Below are positions 1-5,879 of a stretch of DNA of 6,772 bases, piece after piece. Position numbers and translations under genes: made by a program. The stretch spans positions 1 to 6,772 of the forward strand of contig CAZYJG010000074.1 in NCBI GenBank assembly GCA_964647745.1, in the 5' to 3' direction. Position 1 is the first letter of the stretch; every line of letters starts with the position of its first letter. This stretch comes from Thiopontia sp964647745 (GTDB lineage Bacteria; Pseudomonadota; Gammaproteobacteria; GCF-002020875). The notes beneath the pieces are model-generated. The model did no database searches, was not told the DNA's origin, and saw only the letters and a program-made list of their open reading frames with translations.

Positions 1-1292
1 CCGGTTGCCTCGGCAGTTTTCTCCTCTCCATCAACCAGCAGGGTCACCTCTGCCTCCGGCGTTTCACCCGTCTCGGAACAGACACGCATGGAGATCAGCC
101 GGTAGCGCTCATCTGCACACCATTGGGCAGATTCTGCCACCAGTGCCAGCAGATCCTCATCATAGATCTCATGCTTCTTGTCCGCCAGATCCTTGAAGCG
201 GGAAAAGGTCTCATTGAGTTCCTCCTGAGAGTCAAACTCAACTCCAAGGTCAGAGAGCCTGGTCTTGAATGCATTTCGACCGGAGTGCTTGCCCAATACC
301 ATGCGATTTGCGGACCAACCTACATCCTCGGCACGCATGATCTCGTAGGTCTCGCGCTGCTTGAGGACACCATCCTGGTGAATCCCCGACTCGTGAGCGA
401 ATGCATTGGCTCCCACCACCGCCTTGTTCGGCTGCACCGGGAACCCGGTAATTCCAGAAACCATCTTGGAACATGGAACAATATGCATGGTATCGAGACG
501 GGTATCACAATCGAACAGATCCTGTCGGGTACGTACCGCCATCACCACCTCTTCCAGTGAGGCATTGCCAGCACGCTCCCCAAGACCGTTAATGGTGCAC
601 TCCACCTGACGCGCACCATTGAGCACCGCAGAGAGGGAGTTGGCCACAGCAAGGCCCAGATCATTATGGCAGTGGACAGAAAACACGGCCTTGTCCGAGT
701 TGGGGATACGCTCAATCAGCTCACTGATCAGGGCCCCAAACTGATGCGGAAGGTTGTACCCAACCGTATCAGGAATATTCAGTGTAGTTGCCCCGGCATC
801 AATGACCGCCTCAAGAATACGGCAGAGAAAGTCTGGTTCAGAGCGCCCTGCATCCTCCGGAGAGAACTCCACATCATCGGTATACTTTCGAGCCCACTTC
901 ACAGCCTGTACTGCCTGCTCCACCACCTGATCCGGAGACATCCTCAGCTTCTTCTCCATATGGATTGGCGAGGTGGCGATGAAGGTGTGAATGCGTCCTC
1001 TGGCTGCCGGCTTCAGCGCCTTTCCAGCTGTCTCGATATCCCGTTCCAGTGCACGCGCAAGCCCACAGACCGTACTCTCCCTGACGGCCCCCGCAACTGC
1101 CTTGACCGCCTCAAAGTCTCCTGGGCTGGCAATGGGAAAACCGGCCTCAATCACATCCACCCGCATCTTCTCCAGTGCACGGGCAATCCTCATCTTCTCC
1201 TCCATATTCATGGAGGCACCAGGACTCTGCTCCCCATCTCTCAATGTGGTATCAAAAATAATCAACTGGTCAGCAGGGCTGGAACTACTCAT
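1..1292 (-). CDS. leuA: 2-isopropylmalate synthase, 3' end cut by window edge
   Basis: This enzyme condenses 2-ketoisovalerate with acetyl-CoA to give 2-isopropylmalate, the first committed step of leucine synthesis in the cytoplasm. I translated it by hand from ATG at 1292: 430 codons remain open to the window edge, against roughly 510-520 for the bacterial family. Seen: the DTTLRDGEQSPG signature at residues 14-25 (metal-binding Asp19 next to Arg18), the HCHNDLG metal-binding motif at 207-213, GLGERAGNA at 236-244 (Asn243) and HESGIHQDG at 300-308. This is the HMGL-like TIM barrel plus linker. The C-terminal leucine-sensing domain begins near residue 392 and only about 40 residues of it are visible. 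The start has a good ribosome site (AGGAAGAG) and lies 15 bp after the pssA stop, so the two are probably co-transcribed. The motifs and full-length similarity favour LeuA over homocitrate or citramalate synthase. Confidence 0.96.
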   Translation of the reverse strand, partial: MSSSSPADQLIIFDTTLRDGEQSPGASMNMEEKMRIARALEKMRVDVIEAGFPIASPGDFEAVKAVAGAVRESTVCGLARALERDIETAGKALKPAARGRIHTFIATSPIHMEKKLRMSPDQVVEQAVQAVKWARKYTDDVEFSPEDAGRSEPDFLCRILEAVIDAGATTLNIPDTVGYNLPHQFGALISELIERIPNSDKAVFSVHCHNDLGLAVANSLSAVLNGARQVECTINGLGERAGNASLEEVVMAVRTRQDLFDCDTRLDTMHIVPCSKMVSGITGFPVQPNKAVVGANAFAHESGIHQDGVLKQRETYEIMRAEDVGWSANRMVLGKHSGRNAFKTRLSDLGVEFDSQEELNETFSRFKDLADKKHEIYDEDLLALVAESAQWCADERYRLISMRVCSETGETPEAEVTLLVDGEEKTAEAT

Positions 1293-1307
1293 TGCTCTTC
1301 CTATCGG

Positions 1308-2111
1308 TTAATGCCTTTTGGATGGCGAATTGGACTCCTCAGTCATTGAGCGCTCCTGACGCTCGGCCCGTCTCCTCCGCAACGCAACAAGATTGGAGAT
1401 TGGCCCCCAGAGTGCGTAGATCAGGAACCCGCCAAAAAGCACCTGTGGCGGATCTATGGAGATCAGGACAATCACAGCAACAATCAGGATCACTGTCACA
1501 AAGGGGATGCGATCCTTCAGATTGAGTTCCTTGAAGCTGTTGTAACGTACATTACTGACCATCAACAGCCCCGCCAGGGCCGTCAACAGGGCAGCCAGTG
1601 AACTCAGCTCTGTGGGTAGTGCATCGCCTGAAAACCCGTAATCTACCGCAACCCAGACCAGTCCCGAGACTACCGCAGCAGAGGCTGGGCTGGGCAACCC
1701 CTGAAAGTAACGCTTGTCCGCACTACTAACTTGTGTATTAAAACGGGCCAAGCGCAGTGCCGCACCTGCTGTATAGATGAATGCAGCCAACCAACCCAGC
1801 TTACCCAGTGTGGTTAGCCCCCAGAGATAGACCACCAGCGCAGGCGCAACACCAAACGAGACCATATCTGCAAGGCTGTCATACTCTGCCCCAAACTCGG
1901 TCTGGGTATTGGTCATCCGTGCCACACGTCCATCCAGACCATCCAGAACCATGGCGACAAAGATTGCACTGGCTGCAATCTCATAACGCCCCTTGATCGC
2001 AGAGACAATCGCAAAAAACCCGGCAAACAGTGCTGCCGTGGTAAACAGGTTTGGAAGGAGGTAAATCCCCCTTCTGGGCTGCCCGCCTTGCTTTATATTC
2101 ATGTCATCCAT
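1308..2111 (-). CDS. pssA: CDP-diacylglycerol--serine O-phosphatidyltransferase (phosphatidylserine synthase)
   Basis: This is an integral inner-membrane enzyme that joins CDP-diacylglycerol and L-serine to give phosphatidylserine and CMP, the first step toward phosphatidylethanolamine. The 267-residue product carries the complete CDP-alcohol phosphatidyltransferase motif D-G-x2-A-R-x8-G-x3-D-x3-D: Asp60, Gly61, Ala64, Arg65, Gly74, Asp78 and Asp82, with the extra Asp57. Further PssA-like segments are RLARFN (120-125), FQGLPSPAS (136-144) and SNVRYNSFK (186-194). Hydrophobic segments near 16-39, 44-56, 86-98, 106-119, 145-157, 170-185, 203-219 and 225-243 fit a multi-pass membrane protein. 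The charged C-terminal tail is rich in Arg and Lys. The start is uncertain: ATG at 2111 has no clear ribosome site, and the in-frame ATG at 2102 (residue 4) has only a weak GGA before it. The motif and length point to the membrane-bound type II enzyme rather than the E. coli type. Confidence 0.93.
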   Translation of the reverse strand: MDDMNIKQGGQPRRGIYLLPNLFTTAALFAGFFAIVSAIKGRYEIAASAIFVAMVLDGLDGRVARMTNTQTEFGAEYDSLADMVSFGVAPALVVYLWGLTTLGKLGWLAAFIYTAGAALRLARFNTQVSSADKRYFQGLPSPASAAVVSGLVWVAVDYGFSGDALPTELSSLAALLTALAGLLMVSNVRYNSFKELNLKDRIPFVTVILIVAVIVLISIDPPQVLFGGFLIYALWGPISNLVALRRRRAERQERSMTEESNSPSKRH

Positions 2112-2141
2112 TATCGCTGATCAAGACTGCCCATCACAAAT

Positions 2142-2182
2142 AAAAAAACGCCTACACCGTATCTATTCAGCGCAGGCGTTTT
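2142..2182 (-). terminator. Rho-independent terminator after ilvC
   Basis: Read on the minus strand, the arm AAAACGCCTGCGC (2182 to 2170) pairs with GTGTAGGCGTTTT (2157 to 2145). This makes a 13-bp stem with two G-U wobbles and a 12-nt loop. It is followed by a T run (seven T's at 2148-2142, then ATTT). The hairpin starts 30 nt after the ilvC stop codon. A smaller hairpin (stem TCCCG/CGGGA at 2190-2205, six-base loop) lies between the two. Only 30 bp separate the T run from the pssA start, so pssA-leuA must rely on read-through or on a promoter overlapping this structure. On the plus strand the following T run is short (four T's) and no plus-strand gene ends here. Confidence 0.85.
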
Positions 2183-2211
2183 CCTGATTTCCCGCATTCA
2201 CGGGAGAGCGT

Positions 2212-3234
2212 CTAGTTCTTTGTCTTGTCGACAATCTTGTTGGCACTGATCCACGGCATCATGGAGCGGAGCTGCTCACCCACAACCTCAATCGAGTGTG
2301 CCGCATTGTTACGACGATGCGCAGTCATCTCGGGATAGTTGGCCTGCCCCTCAAGAATGAAACGCTTCGCATACTCACCATTCTGAATATTCTTCAGCGC
2401 CTCCTTCATGGCCCAGCGACTCTCCTCGTTGATCACCTCTGGACCCGTTACATACTCACCATACTCCGCATTATTGGAGATCGAGTAGTTCATGTTGGCA
2501 ATTCCACCCTCATACATCAGATCAACAATCAGCTTCAACTCGTGAAGACACTCAAAGTAGGCCATCTCTGGTGCATAGCCACCCTCCACCAGGGTCTCAA
2601 AACCGGCTTTCACCAACTCAACTGCACCACCACAGAGTACCGCCTGCTCACCAAATAGATCCGTCTCGGTCTCATCCTTGAATGTGGTCTCAATGATTCC
2701 ACTACGACCACCACCAATTGCTGAGGCGTAGGAGAGTGCAATCTCCTTGGCGTTTCCGCTGGCATCCTGCTGAATAGCAATCAGATCCGGAATTCCGCCC
2801 CCCTTTACAAACTCACTGCGTACTGTGTGACCAGGCGCCTTGGGGGCAACCATGATGACATTGAGGTCAGAGCGGGGAACCACCTGATTGTAGTGGATCG
2901 CAAAACCGTGTGCGAAGGCAAGTGTTGCGCCCTGCTTGAGTGATGGCTCCACCTCATTCTTGTAGAGCTGAGACTGGAACTCATCCGGGGTCAGAATCAT
3001 CACCAGATCTGCCTCGGCTACCGCCTCTGGTACGCTCTTTACAGTCAGACCGGAGGCCTCTGCCTTGGCAGCAGAGCCAGATCCTGGACGAAGAGCAACA
3101 GTAACGTCTACGCCGGAATCCTTCAGATTGTTGGCATGTGCATTGCCCTGAGACCCATATCCGATAATGGCGACCTTCATTCCCTTGATAATGGAGAGGT
3201 CTGCATCCTTGTCATAATAAACGTTAATACTCAT
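2212..3234 (-). CDS. ilvC: Ketol-acid reductoisomerase, class I (short form)
   Basis: This Mg2+-dependent enzyme isomerises and reduces 2-acetolactate or 2-aceto-2-hydroxybutyrate to the 2,3-dihydroxy acids of valine and isoleucine synthesis. At 340 residues it is the short class I type, not the roughly 490-residue class II form of E. coli. The N-terminal Rossmann domain (about 1-182) has the GYGSQG nucleotide loop at 25-30. The following loop, with Arg49, Ser52 and Ser54, resembles NADPH-binding versions, so NADPH preference is inferred. Active-site residues are visible: His109 (FAHG), Lys132, Asp192 and Glu196 (ETDLFGEQ, metal ligands), Glu228, Glu232 and Ser253 (SISN). The all-helical KARI C-terminal domain spans about 183-328. 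The start ATG follows AGGGAAAAGAAG. The gene lies 130 bp after ilvH, with a promoter-like sequence in the gap, and is followed by a terminator. Confidence 0.98.
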   Translation of the reverse strand: MSINVYYDKDADLSIIKGMKVAIIGYGSQGNAHANNLKDSGVDVTVALRPGSGSAAKAEASGLTVKSVPEAVAEADLVMILTPDEFQSQLYKNEVEPSLKQGATLAFAHGFAIHYNQVVPRSDLNVIMVAPKAPGHTVRSEFVKGGGIPDLIAIQQDASGNAKEIALSYASAIGGGRSGIIETTFKDETETDLFGEQAVLCGGAVELVKAGFETLVEGGYAPEMAYFECLHELKLIVDLMYEGGIANMNYSISNNAEYGEYVTGPEVINEESRWAMKEALKNIQNGEYAKRFILEGQANYPEMTAHRRNNAAHSIEVVGEQLRSMMPWISANKIVDKTKN

Positions 3235-3252
3235 CTTCTTTTCCCTAAATTC

Positions 3253-3275
3253 AAAAAACCCGGCAGTTCACCGAA
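3253..3275 (-). other. Weak terminator-like hairpin in the ilvC leader
   Basis: On the minus strand TTCGG (3275 to 3271) can pair with CCGGG (3263 to 3259) around a 7-nt loop, with two of the five pairs being G-U. Six T's follow (3258 to 3253). It lies between the candidate ilvC promoter and the ilvC ribosome site. The form resembles an intrinsic terminator or attenuator, but the stem is short and weak, so chance is a real possibility. Confidence 0.25.
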
Positions 3276-3297
3276 ATAACCAAAAACAAAGCGGGAG

Positions 3298-3326
3298 ATT
3301 ATCCACTAAACAGATCCTATAGACAA
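3298..3326 (-). promoter_or_regulatory. Candidate sigma70 promoter for ilvC
   Basis: On the minus strand TTGTCT (3326 to 3321, 4 of 6 matches to the -35 consensus) is followed by exactly 17 nt and then GATAAT (3303 to 3298, 5 of 6 matches to the -10 consensus). The start point would fall near 3290 and leave a leader of about 55 nt before ilvC. A separate ilvC promoter is known in enterobacteria, where IlvY controls it. No IlvY gene is seen here, so any regulator is unknown. The call rests on consensus matching only. Confidence 0.45.
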
Positions 3327-3362
3327 TGGTGGCTTACCGATAGGTGGCACAGAACCACCATT
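3325..3362. repeat. Inverted repeat between ilvH and ilvC
   Basis: A perfect 8-bp inverted repeat, AATGGTGG (3325-3332) and CCACCATT (3355-3362), flanks a 22-nt spacer. Inside the spacer a second GGTGG (3343-3347) can also pair with CCACC (3355-3359), giving a tighter hairpin with a 7-nt loop. Two mutually exclusive pairings therefore exist. The repeat begins 2 nt after the ilvH stop in the direction of transcription, and its other end overlaps the -35 of the candidate ilvC promoter. It could be an operator, an mRNA-stabilising hairpin or chance. Confidence 0.4.
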
Positions 3363-3364
3363 CG

Positions 3365-3859
3365 CTAGATTCGCAGCGCCTCTTCTCCCCGTGCAATACC
3401 AGAGACTCCGGACCGGACCACCTCCAGCAGAGAGAAGGGCTCCAGCGCAGAGATAAAGGCGTTGATCTTTTCGCTGTTTCCAAGAAGCTCAACCACACAG
3501 GCGTGGTCGGTCTCATCCACAACCTCCGCAAGGTGATCGGCCACCACCTGACGGATGGTCTGGCAATCTGCCTCGGTGGCCAACACCTTGACCATAACCA
3601 GCTCCCGCTCAATATGTGACCCCGCAGTCAGATCCACCATCCGGACAACATCAATCAGCTTGTTGAGCTGTTTGTTGATCTGCTCAATGACCGCCTCGGT
3701 ACCAGAGGTGACAATCGTCATCCGTGACAGGGTGGGGTCATTGGTTGGTGCCACAGTCAGTGACTCGATATTGTAGCCACGCGCAGAGAAGAGTCCTGCA
3801 ACCCGTGACAGTGCACCCGCCTCATTCTCCAGCAACAGTGAAATAATATGTCTGCTCAT
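3365..3859 (-). CDS. ilvH: Acetohydroxyacid synthase, small regulatory subunit
   Basis: This is the regulatory partner of the catalytic subunit encoded just upstream. It raises the activity of that subunit and confers feedback inhibition by valine. The 164-residue product matches the length and sequence of E. coli IlvH (AHAS III) almost throughout. An N-terminal ACT domain (about 3-77) contains LLENEAGALSRV (9-20), RGYNIESLTVAPT (27-39) and DPTLSRMTI (41-49). A C-terminal ACT-like domain (about 83-160) ends in ARSGVSGIARGEE-like sequence. Asn12, Gly15, Ser18 and Asn30 correspond to E. coli positions linked to valine binding or valine resistance, so valine sensitivity is expected but inferred. 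ATG at 3859 follows GGGGGC at good spacing, 12 bp after the large-subunit stop, which suggests coupled expression. The name ilvN is used for the same gene in some genomes. Confidence 0.97.
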   Translation of the reverse strand: MSRHIISLLLENEAGALSRVAGLFSARGYNIESLTVAPTNDPTLSRMTIVTSGTEAVIEQINKQLNKLIDVVRMVDLTAGSHIERELVMVKVLATEADCQTIRQVVADHLAEVVDETDHACVVELLGNSEKINAFISALEPFSLLEVVRSGVSGIARGEEALRI

Positions 3860-3871
3860 CGTACTTGCCCC

Positions 3872-5569
3872 CTACACCAGAATCATCTCATTGAGCCCTG
3901 CCCCTGCAGGAACCATTGGATAGACATTCTCTTCGGGGTTGGTAATGAAATCCATAAAGACCAGACGATCCTTCATCGCAAGGGCCTCTTCCAGGGCACC
4001 CCGAACATCATTTGGATCCCTGATCTGCATTCCGACATGGCCATAGCTCTCTGCCAGCTTCACAAAGTCTGGCTGGTGGTTCCGCTCCAGGGTTACCTCT
4101 GCATAACGACGCTCATAGAAGAACTCCTGCCACTGTCGGACCATGCCCAGGTATCCATTATTGAGGTTGATGATCTTGATCGGCAGTGAAAACTCCTGAC
4201 AGGTGGCCAGCTCCTGAATATTCATCTGGATACTGCCATCACCCGTCACGGTACAGACCGTGGCATCCGGATGGGCAAACTGTGCACCCATTGCTGCGGG
4301 CAGACCGAAACCCATGGTTCCCAGTCCACCGGAATTGATCCAGCGACGTGGCTTGTCGAACTTGTAGTACTGTGCGGCAAACATCTGATGCTGTCCCACA
4401 TCGGAGACCACATAGGCATCACCGGCCGTCACCTCATAGAGCGTCTGCAACACAAACTGCGGGTGAATCACCCCACCCGAATTGTCATAGGCCAGACAAT
4501 CCTCCTTGCGCCACTCATTGATCTCGGCCCACCAGGAATCTGATCGCTGCCCATCCATCTCCGGTCGCTGGTTGAGTTGGGCATTCATCTCGCTCAATAC
4601 ATCCCTCACATCCCCAACAATCGGCAGGTCCACCTGAACATTCTTCGAAATGGATGAGGGGTCCACATCAATATGGATGATCTTTGCCTGCGGGCAGAAC
4701 TTCTCGATATTTCCCGTCACCCGGTCATCAAAACGGGCCCCCACGGCAATCAACAGATCGGTATTGTGCATCGCCATGTTGGCCTCATAGGTGCCATGCA
4801 TGCCCAACATGCCGATAAACTGCGGATCGGATGCCGGGAAACCGCCCAGCCCCATCGTGGTGTTGGTGACCGGGATGGCCAGACGACGGGCGAATTGCGT
4901 CAACTCCTCCGCAGCATCCGCCAGTATCACCCCACCCCCGGTATAGAGGACGGGCTTTCTGGCATCTGCAATCAACTCCATCGCCTGCTGGATCTTCTCG
5001 CCCGGGGCATGAACAGCAGGGTGGTAGGAGCGGATATCCACCGCCTCTGGATAGCTGTACTCTGTCCTGAAACCGGTAATATCCTTTGGAACATCGATCA
5101 CAACCGGGCCGGGGCGGCCTGTGGCTGCAATCATGAATGCCTTTTTCAGTGTTTCAGCCAGTGCCTCAACATCGGTGACCAGAAAGTTGTGCTTTACACA
5201 GGAGCGGGTGATTCCAACGGTATCGACCTCCTGAAAGGCGTCATTTCCGATCAGTGGTGTCGGTACCTGGCCGGTGATTACCACCAGCGGAATGGAGTCC
5301 ATATAGGCGGTTGCAATCCCGGTTACCGCATTGGTTGCGCCCGGACCGGAGGTGACGAGCACCACCCCAGGCTTGCCACTGGAGCGGGCATAGCCATCAG
5401 CAGCATGAACTGCTCCCTGCTCATGACGGGTGAGGATATGCTTTACATCATCCTGGCGATAGATCGCATCATAGATATGGAGCACAGCACCGCCAGGATA
5501 ACCAAAGACGTACTCAACGCCCTCATCCTTCAAAAACTGCGTAATAATCTCTGCGCCTGATAATTCCAC
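3872..5569 (-). CDS. ilvB: Acetohydroxyacid (acetolactate) synthase, large catalytic subunit
   Basis: This thiamine-diphosphate enzyme condenses two pyruvates to 2-acetolactate, or pyruvate with 2-ketobutyrate to 2-aceto-2-hydroxybutyrate. That is the first common step of valine, leucine and isoleucine synthesis. The 565-residue product has the usual three domains: TPP-binding N-terminal (about 1-170), central FAD-binding (about 190-325) and TPP-binding C-terminal (about 385-540). Visible residues are catalytic Glu50 (RHEQGA), FQEVD at 112-116, the ThDP/Mg motif from GDGS at 443 (Asp444) to LNN at 469-471 (Asn471), and Trp479 (VRQWQEF), the position tied to herbicide binding in other AHAS enzymes. 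The start codon is GTG: AGAGG lies 7 nt before it, a stop codon occurs in frame upstream, and the first internal Met is residue 90. FAD-binding AHAS fits better than pyruvate oxidase because ilvH follows directly. The name ilvI would be equally valid. Confidence 0.98.
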   Translation of the reverse strand: MELSGAEIITQFLKDEGVEYVFGYPGGAVLHIYDAIYRQDDVKHILTRHEQGAVHAADGYARSSGKPGVVLVTSGPGATNAVTGIATAYMDSIPLVVITGQVPTPLIGNDAFQEVDTVGITRSCVKHNFLVTDVEALAETLKKAFMIAATGRPGPVVIDVPKDITGFRTEYSYPEAVDIRSYHPAVHAPGEKIQQAMELIADARKPVLYTGGGVILADAAEELTQFARRLAIPVTNTTMGLGGFPASDPQFIGMLGMHGTYEANMAMHNTDLLIAVGARFDDRVTGNIEKFCPQAKIIHIDVDPSSISKNVQVDLPIVGDVRDVLSEMNAQLNQRPEMDGQRSDSWWAEINEWRKEDCLAYDNSGGVIHPQFVLQTLYEVTAGDAYVVSDVGQHQMFAAQYYKFDKPRRWINSGGLGTMGFGLPAAMGAQFAHPDATVCTVTGDGSIQMNIQELATCQEFSLPIKIINLNNGYLGMVRQWQEFFYERRYAEVTLERNHQPDFVKLAESYGHVGMQIRDPNDVRGALEEALAMKDRLVFMDFITNPEENVYPMVPAGAGLNEMILV

Positions 5570-5576
5570 TGCTCTG

Positions 5577-5582
5577 CCTCTT
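5577..5582 (-). promoter_or_regulatory. Ribosome binding site that fixes the ilvB GTG start
   Basis: AAGAGG on the minus strand (5582 to 5577) is followed by a 7-nt spacer and GTG at 5569. Upstream in the same frame a TAA occurs before any ATG, and downstream no ATG occurs until codon 90 of the protein, which would remove the catalytic Glu50. This site therefore decides the start. Confidence 0.75.
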
Positions 5583-5618
5583 AACCTGCAACCATGATCA
5601 GTTTTCTTGTATTAAGCA

Positions 5619-5735
5619 TTGCATAAGTATTGGCAGCTCCTGCCTACAGCACGCTCGAGTACATCCATGTATCGCTCGTCTGCGGCCCTCCATGGCCGCA
5701 GACGTCTGTAGTTCAGGACTGCCAATACTTTGCAA
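5619..5735. repeat. Composite nested palindrome (probable MITE/REP-like element)
   Basis: The outer arms TTGCATAAGTATTGGCAG (5619-5636) and CTGCCAATACTTTGCAA (5719-5735) pair over 17 bp with one bulged base. The pairing continues after small interruptions with TCCTG (5638-5642) to CAGGA (5714-5718) and CTACAG (5644-5649) to CTGTAG (5706-5711). Inside are two further hairpins: TACAT-CC-ATGTA (5660-5671) and a perfect 11-bp stem CGTCTGCGGCC/GGCCGCAGACG (5677-5704) with a 6-nt loop. Both inner loops share TCCATG. GGCAG (5632-5636) can alternatively fold onto CTGCC (5640-5644). The whole would form a branched, cloverleaf-like structure in RNA or extruded DNA. No T run follows on either strand, so it is not a plain terminator. 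Its modular form resembles dispersed palindromic elements of gammaproteobacteria, but copy number is not visible here. Confidence 0.7.
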
Positions 5736-5760
5736 AATTTTATCCAACCGAACCGATTTT

Positions 5761-5789
5761 TTGATCCAAATTCATAAAACACTTATATT
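5761..5789 (+). promoter_or_regulatory. Candidate sigma70 promoter for the tautomerase gene
   Basis: TTGATC (5761-5766, 4 of 6 matches to the -35 consensus) is followed by exactly 17 nt and TATATT (5784-5789, 5 of 6 matches to the -10 consensus). The start point would lie near 5796, giving a leader of about 85 nt before 5880. The surrounding 5735-5879 is markedly AT-rich compared with the genes. Evidence is consensus matching only. Confidence 0.4.
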
Positions 5790-5808
5790 GCCTGTTTCAT
5801 TGAGTCGA
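5782..5808 (-). promoter_or_regulatory. Candidate promoter for ilvBHC, weak
   Basis: On the minus strand TATAAG (5787 to 5782) matches 5 of 6 positions of a -10 box. A poor -35 candidate (TCGACT, 15 nt upstream, or TTTCGA, 17 nt upstream) precedes it. If used, the ilvB leader would be about 200 nt long and would contain the whole 5619-5735 palindrome. The palindrome may instead lie upstream of a promoter closer to ilvB, but I see no better match there. Confidence 0.25.
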
Positions 5809-5879
5809 AACAAGATCCGTCAAAGTTTTTTTTCAGTCATCAATAATATATTTTCCATACATTACATCAGGTTATTTCA

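Noticed and set aside
666..1349. A 227-codon plus-strand open frame opposite leuA
   Set aside because: It lies antisense to leuA, whose motifs are all intact, and its composition is typical of a shadow frame.
3334..3612. A 92-codon minus-strand frame overlapping ilvH in another frame
   Set aside because: It is a Trp- and Arg-rich shadow of ilvH without its own ribosome site. The ilvH frame is fully supported by homology.
4673..5560. A 295-codon plus-strand open frame opposite ilvB
   Set aside because: It is rich in His, Arg, Cys and Gly with no recognisable domain, and lies wholly antisense to an intact acetohydroxyacid synthase gene. It is a shadow frame.
5598..5693. A 31-codon minus-strand frame in the ilvB leader, considered as a leader peptide
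   Set aside because: It has no run of Ile, Val or Leu codons, no good ribosome site, and its sequence is dictated by the palindrome. It ends without a terminator hairpin.
5619..5735. The palindrome as a tRNA, CRISPR repeat or bidirectional terminator
   Set aside because: It has no CCA-type acceptor or T-loop consensus, no regularly spaced repeats, and no T run after the outer stem on either strand.
5740..5775. An 11-codon minus-strand frame (MNLDQKIGSVG) in the ilvB leader
   Set aside because: The peptide lacks clustered branched-chain codons, and no attenuator structure with a T run follows it.
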